A stretch of 64,000 nt of DNA from Pontederia crassipes (GCA_030549335.1 CM060189.1:49694917-49758916); one strand, 5' to 3'. Positions 34,287-46,699 are shown, counted from the first letter of the stretch. A program made the numbers and translations. Notes: generated by a model from the sequence alone, not told the origin.

Positions 34287-35786
34287 TTTTGTCGACCCTG
34301 GGCCGACTTCATCCTTTTACTTACTAGGGAATAGTCTATACAAAGCCTTAACGGAGGACCGAAACGTCCCAAGGTGAGACGTTGGGTCTAATGAAACCTT
34401 GTCCAATAACTTCTGAATATGGGCCTTTAACGTTTTCATTTCTGTCGAAGCTATGCGGTATGGGGCTTTGGAGATTAGGGTTGTACCGGGCACTAACTCA
34501 ATATGAAGATCTACCACCCTCGTGGGTGGTTGTCTACCAATGTTTTTTTTTGGAACACATCAGGGAATTCTTTCACTACTTCTACATCTTGTAGAGTCTT
34601 AGTAGGTACTTCGGTCTTAATTACACTTGTCAAACATCCCCGACTTCGTAATCGAAGGAGTCTATGCACTTTGATAGTGGACACAATGATCTTTTGTTCT
34701 TTTCGAACTATATCTCTGACTATAACTTTGTCTTTTCCATGAGTTCTTATGACGATCTTCTTTTATTGCACAGTATAGAAGCATCATGGACGGTTAACCA
34801 GTCCATGACCAATATTTCATCATACTCCTTCATAGGTATTATGATTAAATTTGTGGAGAGTTTCTCATTCCCTATTTCTATTGGAACATCAGGTAAGTAG
34901 CTTGAATGACTTCAGCATCACTCTGTGGAGTGTCTTCTTCCAGGTTGAAAAGTCTTCCTTAAATCAATTGTTCACCCCATAAACAATTCACTGATATGTG
35001 GCCAATTTCTCCACATTGGAAGCATGCTCTTGTCTTCAGACAACATTTGCCCGCGTGAGTCCTGCCGCAAAAGTTGCACCAGACACGTTCACCAAGTGTA
35101 GGTGGCGGTTGTTCTAAATGCTTTTGTTATGAGCCTTGTCCTATATTCGGTTGTCCTCTCCTGTCTCTCTATAGTTCTTGATGGTCCCTTTCCATCATCG
35201 TAGCTAAGCAAAATGCCTCATCCAGAGTCTTGCAGTTGCCAGGTCTTGTTTGGGTTCAGTCCATCTATGAAGCGTTTGGTTGTATTAAGTTCGTCCATGG
35301 TCAACTTTGAATACTTCTTCAGACTAACGAATTTAGTCAGATATTGGGACACTGTCATAGTCCCTCGTCCTAGGTTTAGAAATTATTGCTTCGTAAGATT
35401 CTTCTGATAGGCAAGGAAGTAACGTTCCTCAACAATTTGCGGAAGTCCTCCCATGGAATGATCTTGACCTCTAAAAATTCAGTTGTCTTTGTTGCCTTCC
35501 ACCAGTCCTTGACATATTTGGCGAGGGTGTTGGCGACGAACAACACCTTCTTGTTTTCGGTACAATCCAAGAGTTCGAATTTATTTTCAATGGTCTCTAT
35601 CCATTGTTTAGCTATATAAATACTTCCTTCGTCGTTATAGGTCGGCGGCTTCAACTTCCAGAACTCTTACATTGTGCATGGGGAAGGAGGCTGTTGTTCT
35701 TGTTGAGGAGGGGTGTTGTGAATATCCTCCTCATTACGACCATTAGACTCATCATCGAATACATGCATTCTCTTATGAGGAGGCAT
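34287..35786 (-). pseudogene. Chromovirus gag, protease and start of reverse transcriptase
   Basis: On the minus strand, an ATG at 35786 opens a gag reading MPPHKRMHVFDD. The gag core (KPPTYNDEGS, AKQWIETIE, FELLDCTENKKVLF) follows at about 35650-35380. A CCHC knuckle (CFQCGEIGHISVNC) is near 35026-34985. A retropepsin-type domain ending YDEILVMDWL is near 34830. The start of reverse transcriptase (LVPGTTLISKAPYR, then RLCIDY at 34348-34331) comes last. Directly after RLCIDY the sequence jumps to the integrase tail (RMKSAQGRQ), so most of reverse transcriptase, RNase H and the integrase core are deleted. Stops and frame changes are scattered through it. Confidence 0.82.
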
Positions 35787-36087
35787 CTATGAAAACTCTT
35801 TGTAATCATTTATGGAGTTTCGAGGAATGTGATTCCTAATTCAGAATGGAATTCAGTCATTCATTAATCAAGTCCTTTGGGCAATAATATTTACCAATAC
35901 CATACTAAAACCCATTACTATAATAAGTTTCTTATTGTAGGAAATAACATTCAACTAAGTCCAGGACTAGATGACTTTAATGTCTTTGATTCTAATGTGT
36001 CATGTGCTACTTATTTGTGCTGAGAAGTTTCTCCTATGTCCTTCTTTGAGGTGTCTGCCTCTGCATTCCTTAGAATCCGGGCAAGGC

Positions 36088-36131
36088 ACTGCCAGAGGAC
36101 ATGCCCATTTTGTTTACAGTGGATGCAGTAA
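36088..36131 (-). other. Extra CCHC zinc-knuckle sequence in the leader
   Basis: The minus strand reads CIHCKQNGHVLWQC, a perfect CX2CX4HX4C spacing, about 300 bases upstream of the proposed gag start. The surrounding frame (about 36490-35990) has basic, Ser/Arg-rich sequence and several stops. It may be an unusual N-terminal gag extension, captured retroelement sequence, or chance. Confidence 0.45.
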
Positions 36132-36656
36132 TCAGGTTATCTATGGACATGCAGCGGCGATGTTTGCGAGGCGGCGAACTCTCTGGCTCTAGGTCTCGCA
36201 GTTCCGTATATTCTTAGACAATATCTCCAGAAGATTCTACTCGTGGTGAAGACATCCTTGGTTGGTTACTACCAACACCTTCCTGGTCAGAGTGTTCCAA
36301 TTCTTTTTGTATTGCGAGAGGGGCTACGTTACGTCTGCGACCTTGACCACGACCTTGGTCGTGCGCTTGCTTTCGCTCCAGCTCTTAGGGAGTTGAAGCC
36401 GGATCGTTTGTTTGCATATTCTTTGCCCTCCTCGTACAACTCGCACATTAATACCTCAAGGAGGCATCTATATAACAATGTGACTAAATAAAGAGTCTAT
36501 AAATAAGTAATCCCTTTGTTACTTACTTGAGGAGTGGAGTCGCAGATGCTCAGGAAGCTTTCACATGACTTTATTGTGACAATGGAATACTATGAACAAT
36601 AAATGACAACGCATTGATCTATACCCTTCTATGACCAATGGGGAGCCAAGAACTTA

Positions 36657-36669
36657 GGCTCTGATACCA
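36657..36669 (-). other. Primer-binding site (tRNA-iMet) of chromovirus
   Basis: TGGTATCAGAGCC on the minus strand, three bases from the 5' LTR. Confidence 0.9.
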
Positions 36670-37344
36670 AACTATAACGCCCCCAAAATCACCCTCCTAC
36701 CATGTCGGCAGTCAGGTTGACCCCGGAAACGCTATACTGTCTGCTACACTATTGACCATGATATGACCTTGACTATTCAACAATTTGTATACATGGCATC
36801 GAATATAATAATCAAATACTCAGAAGCTTTATTGCGAAAGCTGGGAGGTCAGAATATCAAAGGACACCAAAAGCTAAGGAAGTCCATAATGAGGTGGAAA
36901 ATGACAACAATATCCAATAACTCTAGGCAAATGACTACATGTCCAATGATAGCAGAAAAGACCATAATAATCTTCTGATGTAGAGATGAGTTATTCAAAT
37001 AATGCAATTACAAACGAAATACATTATTGAGTGCAATGAGTCATGTGCAGCAACCCTTGAGCACTGCGTTCTCCATCACTCCTCTCTAGACAAGATTTTC
37101 ACCTGCAAAATCTCAATTGCAGGGGCATCGAATACCCGTGAGCGAAAACGCCCAGTACAATAGAATCATAGGCTATAAATTAATAATCAAAACATGCTTG
37201 AATCAATTAGATAATCAATGAAATACTTTGCCATGAATAGATAATCTCTTCTTTTCTCATTATAATCAATACTTTGGTTGCACAAGGCAATGAATCATCA
37301 TAACTATATTTCATTCTTTACTATGTCCATGCTCTACTATCTTC

Positions 37345-37830
37345 CGTAACTTTGCTTTGTCTTTACTATGTCAATCTCTGTACTTTGCTATACATTACTT
37401 TGACATACTTTATTATAGTTTCCAATACATTATTTTTCCATGCTTTCCTATACTTTGCTATGCTTTACTTTATCATGCTTACTGTACTTTACTTTACTAT
37501 GCTCTAAAGTAATGTGCCATACTGTACTATGCTTTACTTTACTATGCTTTATTTTGCCATGCTTTGCTATACTTTTAGATAAGGAAATGAATCATTATGT
37601 TCATACCTTATTCTTTACTATATCCATATTCTTTTCTGTAACTTTGCTTTGTCTTTACTATACCATACTCTGTATTTTGCCATACTTTGCTATACTTTGC
37701 CATACAATTTTTTGTTATGCATTACTATACTTTACCATACTATACTTTACTATACTATACTTTGCTTTACCATGCTTTACTATGCTTTACTTTACATACT
37801 TTACCATGAGTTATACTATATTTTTTATAT
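37345..37830. repeat. Degenerate TACTTTGCTA minisatellite in LTR
   Basis: Counterpart of 21495-21990; about 10-bp words repeated for nearly 490 bases. Confidence 0.8.
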
Positions 37831-38645
37831 TACTATGCAGTCCTTGAAGTTCGTTGTCCTATGCGAGCTCGACTTTATTAGGTTGGGATGCCAGAGGTGC
37901 CTCTCTGAATCACTGAAGTCAGTAAGCCCATAAAGGGAAAGGGGTGAGTGTTAATACCTCACCCAATTCGGAATGTAGGTGGGAGAGAACCTACACCCCA
38001 AGAACAGTGGTCAATTAAGAAATCTGTAGGTCAATTAAGAACAGTGGTCAATTAAGAAATCTCCTCAGTTAGCTACCTATCCCTCTAGCTCAATACTATA
38101 ATCTATGGGGGAAGGAGTTTGACCAATGCATCACCCTTTGTTCGAGATACAAGTGGGAGAAGACTTGAAATCTCAGGAACAGTGGTCATTGAAGACTAGT
38201 AGGTTCGCTGTCTCCTCAGCTAACTACCTGTCCCTCTCTATACAATGCTATGATACCGTCACAGTGGGGCTATTAATACCCACCTCATGACGTTGGCCGT
38301 GGTGGGGCTATTAATACCCATCTGTTGGCCTCTCTGATCTGTACTTTGGGGCGGCACATGACAATCCCGTATTTTTTATCTTTGCTTTACTTATTTTGTT
38401 GATCATCTGTGAATTTAGAAATCATGGATCAGAGAAAAGAGTAGAGTCAGATCCCTTTTTCTGAGGTAATAAAATGTGTGTCAAATTACTTTATTCTTTA
38501 TGTCAAATCTCAACCCGTCCTTCGGACGAGACAGACTTAGTATAGTCTTTACAGTATTGGGCATGGGCCCAAGTAGTCAGTCGAAAGTGGCCCAATTTGA
38601 AAAAAGATCAGAGCCCAAGATGACACCTTATTCTGTCTGACAGAA

Positions 38646-38970
38646 CCCGGGCCGAGTTGGGAAGGACCCGAGCCGGATCGTTGTCGAGCGACTGAGGCAA
38701 ATGGCCCGGTTCGTTTCAAGAATTGACTCGGGCTGGGTTATGGACCATACACCGGCCATCATCCCGACCGAGTTCGTGCTCAGCCCGGTTGACCGATCAA
38801 TGCGATCCGGGCCGGATTAGGATCCGACTCGATCGGATTGTGGTACGGTGATCGCGCGATTTCCTTCGACGCGATAACTCGGTTCGGGTTCTCCAAGACC
38901 CGGGCCGCGTCTAGCATGACTCGGGCTGGGTCATCAACGACTCGGGCCGGGTTGCTAGTACGCAGACCCG
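38646..38970. repeat. CCCGGGCC-type motif array in 5' LTR
   Basis: CYCGG cores start at 38646, 38667, 38705, 38727, 38763, 38784, 38806, 38828, 38899, 38920 and 38941. Seven of the ten intervals are 21-22 bp. The best sites read GACCCGGGCC or GACTCGGGCYGGG. Confidence 0.75.
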
Positions 38971-40122
38971 CGCCAGTATTCTTCTCTCTCCGGCCATCTT
39001 CCGACCATCGATTCATGATAGTCATAATACGAAAAATTAAACTTATATGTTCTAGATCAATATGGGGCCATTATGCGCAATATATGATTAACAAATCATA
39101 GCCTAAGGGGATTAGATATGTAAGGTACCTTTTTCGATCGTTTTCCATTCGTCGGAGCCACTGTCATCGTTCTCTTTGATTCCGGTCATTCCTGGCCGGT
39201 GAAAGGGGTGCGGCTGACCTTCGAGCACGTCGAGGGAGGGCCGTTGTGCGTCGGATCTCTGTTGGATCGTCCCTGTTTGCCTCTCCTGTCATTCGGTGTG
39301 CGCGCCTCGTCGGAGAAGGGGAAGAGGAACAGAGGAGGTAGTGGTTGTTAATGGCGGCCGTTCAGGGTAGAGTCAACAGGGATTTAAGGGCTTCTCTTCA
39401 CGCCCTTTTGTAGCTGCAAATCGGCCTGATTCGGGGTGTAATTGGAGAGCGAATCGGGGATGAAATCTCTCTCCCCATTTATTATTCATCTTTTCCTTCT
39501 TCGTTTTTATTTCAAATCTCTTTCCTTTCTTGCTCCTCCCATGATCTGAATTTGATTTAGTATTTAAATTCTTTCCATGTTAGTGTTGATTCTTGTCAGA
39601 CGTTACACAATGTGTGTTCGAATTCAAATTCCTTTCTTATTTGGATCCCTCGACGCTTTAATTCTATTTATTTGATTTGAATTAAATTCCGAATTCCCTT
39701 CCTCTTCTGATCTTTCCTTCTCCTGAATTTAATTTGCATTTGAATTCTTTCCATATCCGTGTTGATGAAATTTGTCGGTCGTTACATGTTTCGAATTCCA
39801 ATTCTTTCCTCTTTTGTATTCTTCCATGTTTTAATTATTCTTCCTTAATTACAATTTACGTTTGATTCTTGATTCCTCTCATTAATTGCAATTGATTTGC
39901 AATTTGAACGTTTCCTTGTTTTTGAATTTGTTTCCTTCTTTAAGAATTGATTTCAGTTAATTTTCAATTTGAATTCCCCCATTAATTACATTGATTTCAA
40001 TTGATTTTCAATTGATTCCTCCATTAAATTAGTTGATTTCACGTTTTGATTTCTTTCATTAATTGCATTAAATTTCAATTTTTGAATCTTTTTTCCTTAT
40101 ATAGAATTTTACATACGTTACA

Positions 40123-41859
40123 AATAATGTCTTAGATTCATCTAGTACTCAAAGATATTTCGAATAAAAGAGATTCTCGCATTACAGGGATCTCACCTCG
40201 AAATTAATTTATTTTTTTTATCACGAGATGGATATTTTAATTTTGATAAATTAATATGGACAGCCACAAAGTTGGTCTGAGAGTGATCTTAGAATCCAGA
40301 ATGTAACTATGCTCATTAATTTGGGAGGAAAAAAAATTCCTAGTAAGAGCAAAGTCGAATTTTGAACTTTTATCGACTCCGATATGATATTATATATATG
40401 TTATTGAGTGCACTAATTAATTTTTTTCTAAAAATTTAAGCCCTTTATATTTTAGTCCACCTTACTATGCTATGATAGGAAGAACCAATTTTCATTTATA
40501 ATCGTCAGACACTCGTCACGCTTGGGCTATCCATAATTTGATATAGTCCAATTAATAGAGAGAGATTTCTTTAATAAAACTTCTGATATCTAACTATGCT
40601 ATTGATAATATATCATGTTAAATTAGAATGTTCTAATCATTTTTTTCTAAAAATTTAAACCGTCAAAATCAACACGATATTTTTCTACTTATAAACTTAA
40701 TAATATTTGTCAAATTTCATGATATCAAGTGGTGGGAAAAAAGACAATTAGAAACCACACTATTAAGTACATATATGATATCAACGTGCAAGTGAACAAA
40801 TAAGGAAGATAATAAAGGACAAATCGAATAAATTCCGTGTGTTAGTTTTAACATGCCAAAATTCTAACAAATATGCAACGGACGGGTTCTACACGTACAA
40901 AGAAAAGATAATAAAGGTCTAAACCCAAAGGTTGTGTTTGACAAAGAACAAATGACCAAAACTCGAGGTAGTTCAAGCAAACATTTTTCGTGAGACTCAC
41001 GAAAATTTTGGTTCTGATGAAACTTCAAATTCTGGCCAAAAAGTTCTGTGCTAAAACGTCGGAACCTTTTTTTTCTTTTTGACCGAGCTCTCTCCATGCA
41101 GAACGTCAAATCAGCAAAATAAATTCTCGTTGATGTAGAACTTTGGCAAACAATCAACCGAAACTTCTGTATCAAATCGTTTCCGAAACTTAAATTCTCA
41201 AGTTTTAGTATAGCCAAACACCACACATATCTTGAAAAAGAGAAGTTCAAGATATATATAAAAGACAATAAAGCTTTAATCATTTTTTTAAAAGAAAAGA
41301 GAATAAAGCTTCAAATGCAAAAGGAACATCTAGAATCACAGGTCTCATCACAAAAAAAAGCACTTACATCTTTTTCTAAAGATAGATGCATTTCAAAAGG
41401 TATTTATTTCTAACTGCTCGTATGAAGTACCTGTGCAAGATGCTTTAGCTAACAATTGTAGCTGCACATATTTGCATAACCCAGGGAACTTCAGCTAATA
41501 TTTCTCAAAAAAGAAAATTATGTAGCACAATAATTATATATATATATATATATATAATTGTTTATGTGAATAAACATTAACAAAAAGTATGCAAGACATA
41601 AATAGTTATATCAAACTGTGTTTTAGAATAAAATTATGTATTAATATTATCATAATAATTATTTTAAAAACATATGTATATAGGGCTTTCAATTTTGGCA
41701 ACAAAAACATCCTACTTTGTACCACTTTCGTTCTTGTATTTTATGTCATCCATCTTTCATAATACAATCATTTTTTTTCTTAAAACTTATCATACTCTAC
41801 TTTTTATTAATTTCATATTTATGAAAGAAATAATATTTTATTATATAACTTGTCAAAAA
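40123..41859. other. Intergenic DNA between chromovirus and LINE
   Basis: No gene or element recognised. There is a (TA)n microsatellite at about 41535-41556 and a small inverted repeat TTCGTGAGACTCACGAA near 40988. Composition is AT-rich throughout. Confidence 0.45.
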
Positions 41860-41873
41860 ACCACTTATTACTT
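41860..41873. repeat. Target-site duplication of LINE, left copy
   Basis: ACCACTTATTACTT, identical to 56811-56824. Its last two T residues merge with the LINE tail, so the junction has a two-base ambiguity. Confidence 0.9.
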
Positions 41874-41963
41874 TTTTTTAAGGAAAGCTAATTATGTATT
41901 AATATAGCAACGCGAGGAATCAAAGTACATCAGTTGGAGGGCCTCCGAAGGAGGTTGGCGCTC

Positions 41964-44900
41964 TCAAAAAGCGTCATGAGAGGAACGACGGGCAAAATGA
42001 GCAAAAAAGTGTGCGACAACGTTTGCTTTTCTATTACAGTGTGAAATTCTATAATCAGTAAGCAAAGGGAGTAAGCGTTTAATGTCAGCAACGATCTGAT
42101 CGATGCACCAAGGCGGCTTGAAGACATCATTGATGGCGTTCACAAGCGTTTGAGAGTCAGATTCAATATGGAGGATAACAATGTTAGCTTGAATGCAGTA
42201 GTTGACCCCCGCGAGAATTGCCCGAGCTTCAACTTCAATTGCAGTGCGGCAACAAACAACAAGCGCGCCTACAGCCAAAAAAGAGATATCGTGAGAGCGA
42301 CAAACAAAGCCTAAACCAGCAGTGTCATCAGCAGCCCCAAATGCAGCATCTGTGTTAAGTTTTGTCCACCCCACGCATGGGGGCTACCATCTAGCCAGCG
42401 AAAGGCCATGGGGATGAAGAGCCTTAGGAACCCGGCAGTTGTCATATTCATTGTGATTAGCCAGAGATCTCTGTCAAACCAAACTCGCGATAGACATCTT
42501 AGAACGGAAAATAGCCTCATTTCTAGCATGTCAGATGCCCCAAAAATAGTTAGCAATAATAGATCTCAGTTTAACTTTGGAACTAGGACTCAGGGTAGAA
42601 CCCTCGCACAGTCAGGATCCCACAGACCATTGAGGCAGCAATGCAAAGTTAAGATTTAGATCAGATTGAACAATAGACCATAAGTGCATGGAAAAAGGGC
42701 AGGAAAGAAAAGGTGGTCAACAGACTCTAGGTGAAAACCACAGAATTTGCAAGAAGGGTTGCTAGAAGGAAAAAACCGTAAAATGATATCAGCAGTGGGC
42801 AACCGCCTATGGAGGAGCTTCGAGATGAAGAGTTTAATTTTTGGAGCAATAGACAGACATCAAAGGAGGTTCCAAGAGGGCTGGGTAGGCTGGTTGTGAT
42901 TCCAAGATGGTCATCCAAGCGAGTATGGCGGTAAAGACCTGTCCACAATGAATCTATAAATAGAGTTAGCTTTAGCAACACCATAGGTATCCATCACCCA
43001 ATGCCAAGAATCATCATAGGCAGAATGAGACAAATAGATAAAATATAATTCATCAAAGTAGGTCCAAATAACTCAGCCAGCATATTAAAATTCTAGTTGT
43101 TATCACAAAGGAGCTCAGACACCATCATGTTATTAGCAATCAGATTAACATTAATGTAAGTAGGCTTCCATGCAAGTGGTATAGAAAAAATCCAAAGGTC
43201 ATGGAGGATAGAAGTACAAGTTCCGTTGCCAATTTGAACCATAAGACCAAGTTTGATGTTATCCAGAGTATTAAAAATAGCTTTCCAACACCAATTTGGG
43301 TGGATTAGACACAGACCAGGGGTGAATGGCACCATATTTCTGCCTAACAAGCTGCACCCAAGGGGTGTCATTATTTAGGAGGTCAAGGAATCTTTTAGCG
43401 AGGAGGGAAGTACGGATATGCTTTAGGTTCTTAATGTCAAGACCCCCACAAGGCTTTGGGAGCTGGATAGACTCCCAATTAATTTGGTGTGTTCCTCTCT
43501 TACCACCACCGGGATTTCAGAAAAAAGATCTATTATGTTTCTCAATAGCATCAAGAATACCATTCGCAATAAAAGAGGAGCTGAGTGCATAAACAAGGAT
43601 GGAGTTAATCACTGAATTGATGAGAATTGATTTACCAGCTTGATTGAGTAAAATTTGTTTCCAGCCAGTTAGCCTTTTGGTGATCTTATCCATCATGGCT
43701 CTTTGGGAGTTGGCAGGGATGTACTTATAAGAAATTTGGACACCCAGATAAGAGAAAGGATAAGACCCAACTTTGAAATTAAGAGAGTTCAGACTTGTGT
43801 GCTTCCTATTGAGGGCAAACCTAAGGGGGAAGAAAATTTTAGATTTGGCATAATTAACCCTTTGATTAGTCTAAAAATCTTTTTCAGAGTGATGCAGTTA
43901 AATTTGGTGGCAGCAGTGCAGATGATGAGGCCATCGACAAACATCAAATGCTAAGCTGGAATGTATTGATGGAATATGGAATTAAAGAGCCTGAGGAGGC
44001 CTGATGATTGATCAGGGAGGTGAGCACCTGTGAAGTGAGGATGAAGAGGTAAGGGGAGATGGGATCCCCCTGCCTGATGCCCCTATGACTAGTAAAAGAA
44101 TTAGAGACAGAGGTATTGATGTTGCATGTAAATATAGGAGACTTGATACAAGTATTGATCCAGGAGATAAAAGTTGGAGGAAAATCCATATTAGTGAGGA
44201 TAGTCTCCAAAAATCCTGTCAAAAGTCTTCTCCATATCAACCTTAAGCATCAGGAACTTGTTTCTTCCCTTAGCAATGGAGTGAGTGACTTCTTGGGCAA
44301 TGATGATATTGTCTTGGATGGATCTTTGGGAGATGAAAGCAGGTTGACAAGGGTCAATCAAGCTAAGAAGAGTTGGTTTGAGCCTTTGTGCAAGGACCTT
44401 AGTGGTGAGCCTATAAAGCACATTACAGAGGGAGATAGGCCTGAAGTCAGATACCTGGGAAGGAGAGTCCCTCTTGGGGATAAAAAACCAGGGCAGTATT
44501 GTACCAATCCCTAGGCAGGGTGTTGGTGTATAAGGCATGCCTAATGTGGTTGCAAACATCCTAGCCAATAATGTCTCAGTAATTCTTGTAGAATTCAATA
44601 GTGAATCCATCCGAACCCGGGGCCTTACCAAGTCCAAGGCCCCAGAGATAGTCTCTGATCACAAGGTCGTGATAGATGAGGTCAGATTGTCCCACTAAGA
44701 ATTATCAAGCTTAGGAAGAATGGGCCAGATAGAAGGATCATGGTTGAGAGGAGCAGGGCTCCAAAGATCCTGATAGTGTTGAATGAAGGCATCCATAATC
44801 AAGGAGTCCTCGGTGAGGATATGACCATCATTATCGAGAATAGAATTGATCTGGTTATTCTTTGTTCTGATAATGGTGGACATTTGAAAGAACTTTGTGT

Positions 44901-45191
44901 TCTTGTCCCCTTGGCTCAGCCAGTTAACCCTAGACTTGGACCACCATTTGATGCTGATTTGTCTAAGGTAGGCAAGGTGCCTGTTATAAGTAGCCTTAAG
45001 AGTGAGCAACTCCCCATCAGTGAGACCAGAGAGCTCATCCTTATGCTCCAGATAAGAGATGAGCTCCTGAGCGTCCCTAGCTTTTTCTTCAAGCCTACCC
45101 AGCTCATGCCTGTTCCAAAGAGTGGTATGGTGCTTAATTTGTTCCAATTTGTTACTTAGCATAACATTAGGTGGGCAAAGGTTCCACACAC
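41964..45191 (-). pseudogene. LINE ORF2, downstream part: RT, zinc-binding domain and RNase H
   Basis: Minus-strand continuation of ORF2 left of the nested element. It runs through the linker after the endonuclease (KWWSKSRVNWLSQGDKNTKFF, about 45010-44930), reverse transcriptase (DFRPISLCNVLYRL near 44480; RGIRQGDPISPYLFIL near 44070), a zinc-binding RT-associated domain (CKFCGFHLESVDHLFFSCPF near 42740) and an RNase H domain (42374-41964, TKLNTDAAFG start, ending at the stop 41964). The catalytic FADD-type motif reads FVDG (43941-43930). Several frameshifts and stops separate these parts. The RNase H is characteristic of plant L1 elements. Confidence 0.88.
45187..45191. repeat. Target-site duplication of Athila-like element, left copy
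   Basis: CACAC, identical to 54269-54273. Confidence 0.9.
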
Positions 45192-46693
45192 TGATGCATA
45201 GAATTCATGCATAATTTTTAGGCCAAATTATTCTAACTTTAAGAGTGTTTCATGATTTAAAGTGAAAATTTTGTATAAATATGGAGAAATTCCCAAAAGA
45301 TTGACTATTACCTAAGCTTGATTGATTTCATGATAGGGAATGGAAGTACGATGGATTTTGAACGGAAAAGCCGTGGAAAACAAGTGTTTGCAGCTGTCAC
45401 GGCCGTGCAGAAAATTATCACGCTCGTGCAATGAAGAAGGGAAATTCAATCGTTCTGTCACGCTCGTGCATAAGATCATCACGGTTGTGCAATGAAGAGG
45501 GGAAATTCAAACGTTCTGTCACGGCCGTGCGGATGAATTTCACGGTCGTGCGAATCGGAGGCTAGAAACTACGTTCTATCACGCCCGTGCAGAAGATCAT
45601 CACGGTCGTGCGAATCGGAGGCTAACTAATGTTCTGTCACGGCCGTGCGGTGTGTCGTCCATGCTGCGTAAGAACAAAAACTGATGTTCTATCACGGCCG
45701 TGCCATTTGATCTTCACGGCCGTGACGCCGGTTCTGTTAGGCGGTTTTAAGCTATTTTTACCTATATTTTTTATAAGATTTCGGGTTGTTGAGCCATGAT
45801 TCGGAAAAACTATTTAAGGAGACCCCAAATCAATTGGAAGGACATCTTTGGAGGGTATAATTCAGAGGTTGAAGGCTTGGTGAAGGAGATCCAAAGGCTA
45901 CGATGAAGTTCTGCCGGAAACTCGAGAGAGGACGGTAGAATTAAGAGTAGTTCTTCTTGTTCTCTTTTCTTTTCCTGAAACATTATTTAGATTGATGTAT
46001 TCTAGTTTATTAGAGTAGTTCTTTAGGATTTTCTTGATTGAACCCTATTCCTTATGAATTCTTCGTACATTTGGTTGATGGATCAATAGCATGTTTGATG
46101 ATTTTATTAATCATTGCCCGAGAGTTATTCCTTTGAATCTTATTATTATCTGAAAAGAAGTTCTTCGATTCTCTAGAGTTTTTCTCTGATTTTTCCTCTT
46201 ACATGCCACAATTGGGGAAATTGCAAGAGACCTAATTGTGTTGTTGTTAAGGTGACTTGAGAAAGCCCTTAAGTTTATATTACAGTCGAATGTGCTTTGA
46301 TGATTGAGTAGATTAGATTAAAAATTGAAATGATTGTTTTTTTTATTGATCTCAAAACAGGGTTTAAAGCCTGAAATATAGGTTAAATCAATTTGGGAAG
46401 TTTATTTTATTAATTCATCATCCTCTATCTAAAATTCATATGTGAGTAGTGGTATGAATCAAGATAAGTCCTATTCATCAAATCTATACTTTAAAACTCC
46501 ATTGATCATAATCTTATATTTTTATTATTTATTCATCTTATTTCCACATTAAACAACTTTATTTATCTTTTCTCAATTTATAAGTAAGATAAGTTATTAA
46601 TTATTTCTTGTCCTCGTGGGAACGATACTTTATACTCAACACTTTATTACTTGAACGATTAGTGCGCTTGCTAGTGTTTCTAAGTTCGCGTCA
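45192..46693 (+). repeat. 5' LTR of Athila-like element
   Basis: TGATGCATAG to TTCGCGTCA. Contains a TATAAATA at 45274-45281, the paired-palindrome array at 45398-45724 and a TATTTAAG at 45811 that could be the core promoter. Its last 80 bases (CCTCGTGGGAACGATAC... region) resemble the LTR at the right edge of the window. Confidence 0.94.
45398..45724. repeat. Paired CACGGCCGTG palindromes, 5' LTR
   Basis: Sites begin at 45398/45419, 45459/45480, 45520/45541, 45580/45601, 45638/(lost) and 45693/45715. Pairs are 21 bp apart except the last at 22. One site near 45659 has been deleted relative to the other LTR (TCGTCCATGCTGCG where the other reads TCGTCACGCCCGTG). Best consensus YCACGSCCGTGC. 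Confidence 0.9.
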
Positions 46694-46699
46694 AGTTTT

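Larger units (their letters stand above)
21490..40122 (-). mobile_element. Tekay/Del-like chromovirus, deleted internally and hosting a nested element
   Basis: A minus-strand gypsy element. Its 5' LTR is 36673-40122, the tRNA-Met primer site abuts it, gag/protease lie at about 34340-35786, and the pol tail with a chromodomain is next to the 3' LTR (21490-24238). The chromodomain places it among chromoviruses; long LTRs and TGTAAC ends suit Tekay/Del. The 3' LTR lacks about 670 bp of its outer end, so no target duplication can be read. Most of reverse transcriptase, RNase H and integrase is gone. A 9.6-kb element sits at 24719-34281. Confidence 0.88.
36673..40122 (-). repeat. 5' LTR of chromovirus (3,450 bp)
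   Basis: On the minus strand it starts TGTAACGTATG and ends GGGGGCGTTATA. It includes, on the plus strand left to right, 670 bp absent from the other LTR, a TACTTTGCTA minisatellite (37345-37830), a CCCGGGCC array (38646-38970) and a pyrimidine-rich right third. The first 60 bases resemble the solo LTR at 13534. Confidence 0.9.

Noticed and set aside
40864-41283. 139-codon minus-strand frame between two elements, possible host gene
   Set aside because: No domain, atypical composition and no splice or promoter context that I could support.
44740-45159. 139-codon plus-strand frame
   Set aside because: Antisense to LINE ORF2, where the minus strand carries conserved L1 motifs.
45398-45724. Regularly spaced short repeats resembling a CRISPR array
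   Set aside because: The window is plant nuclear DNA, the palindromes are degenerate, spacers are themselves repeated, and the array lies inside an LTR with a copy in the partner LTR.
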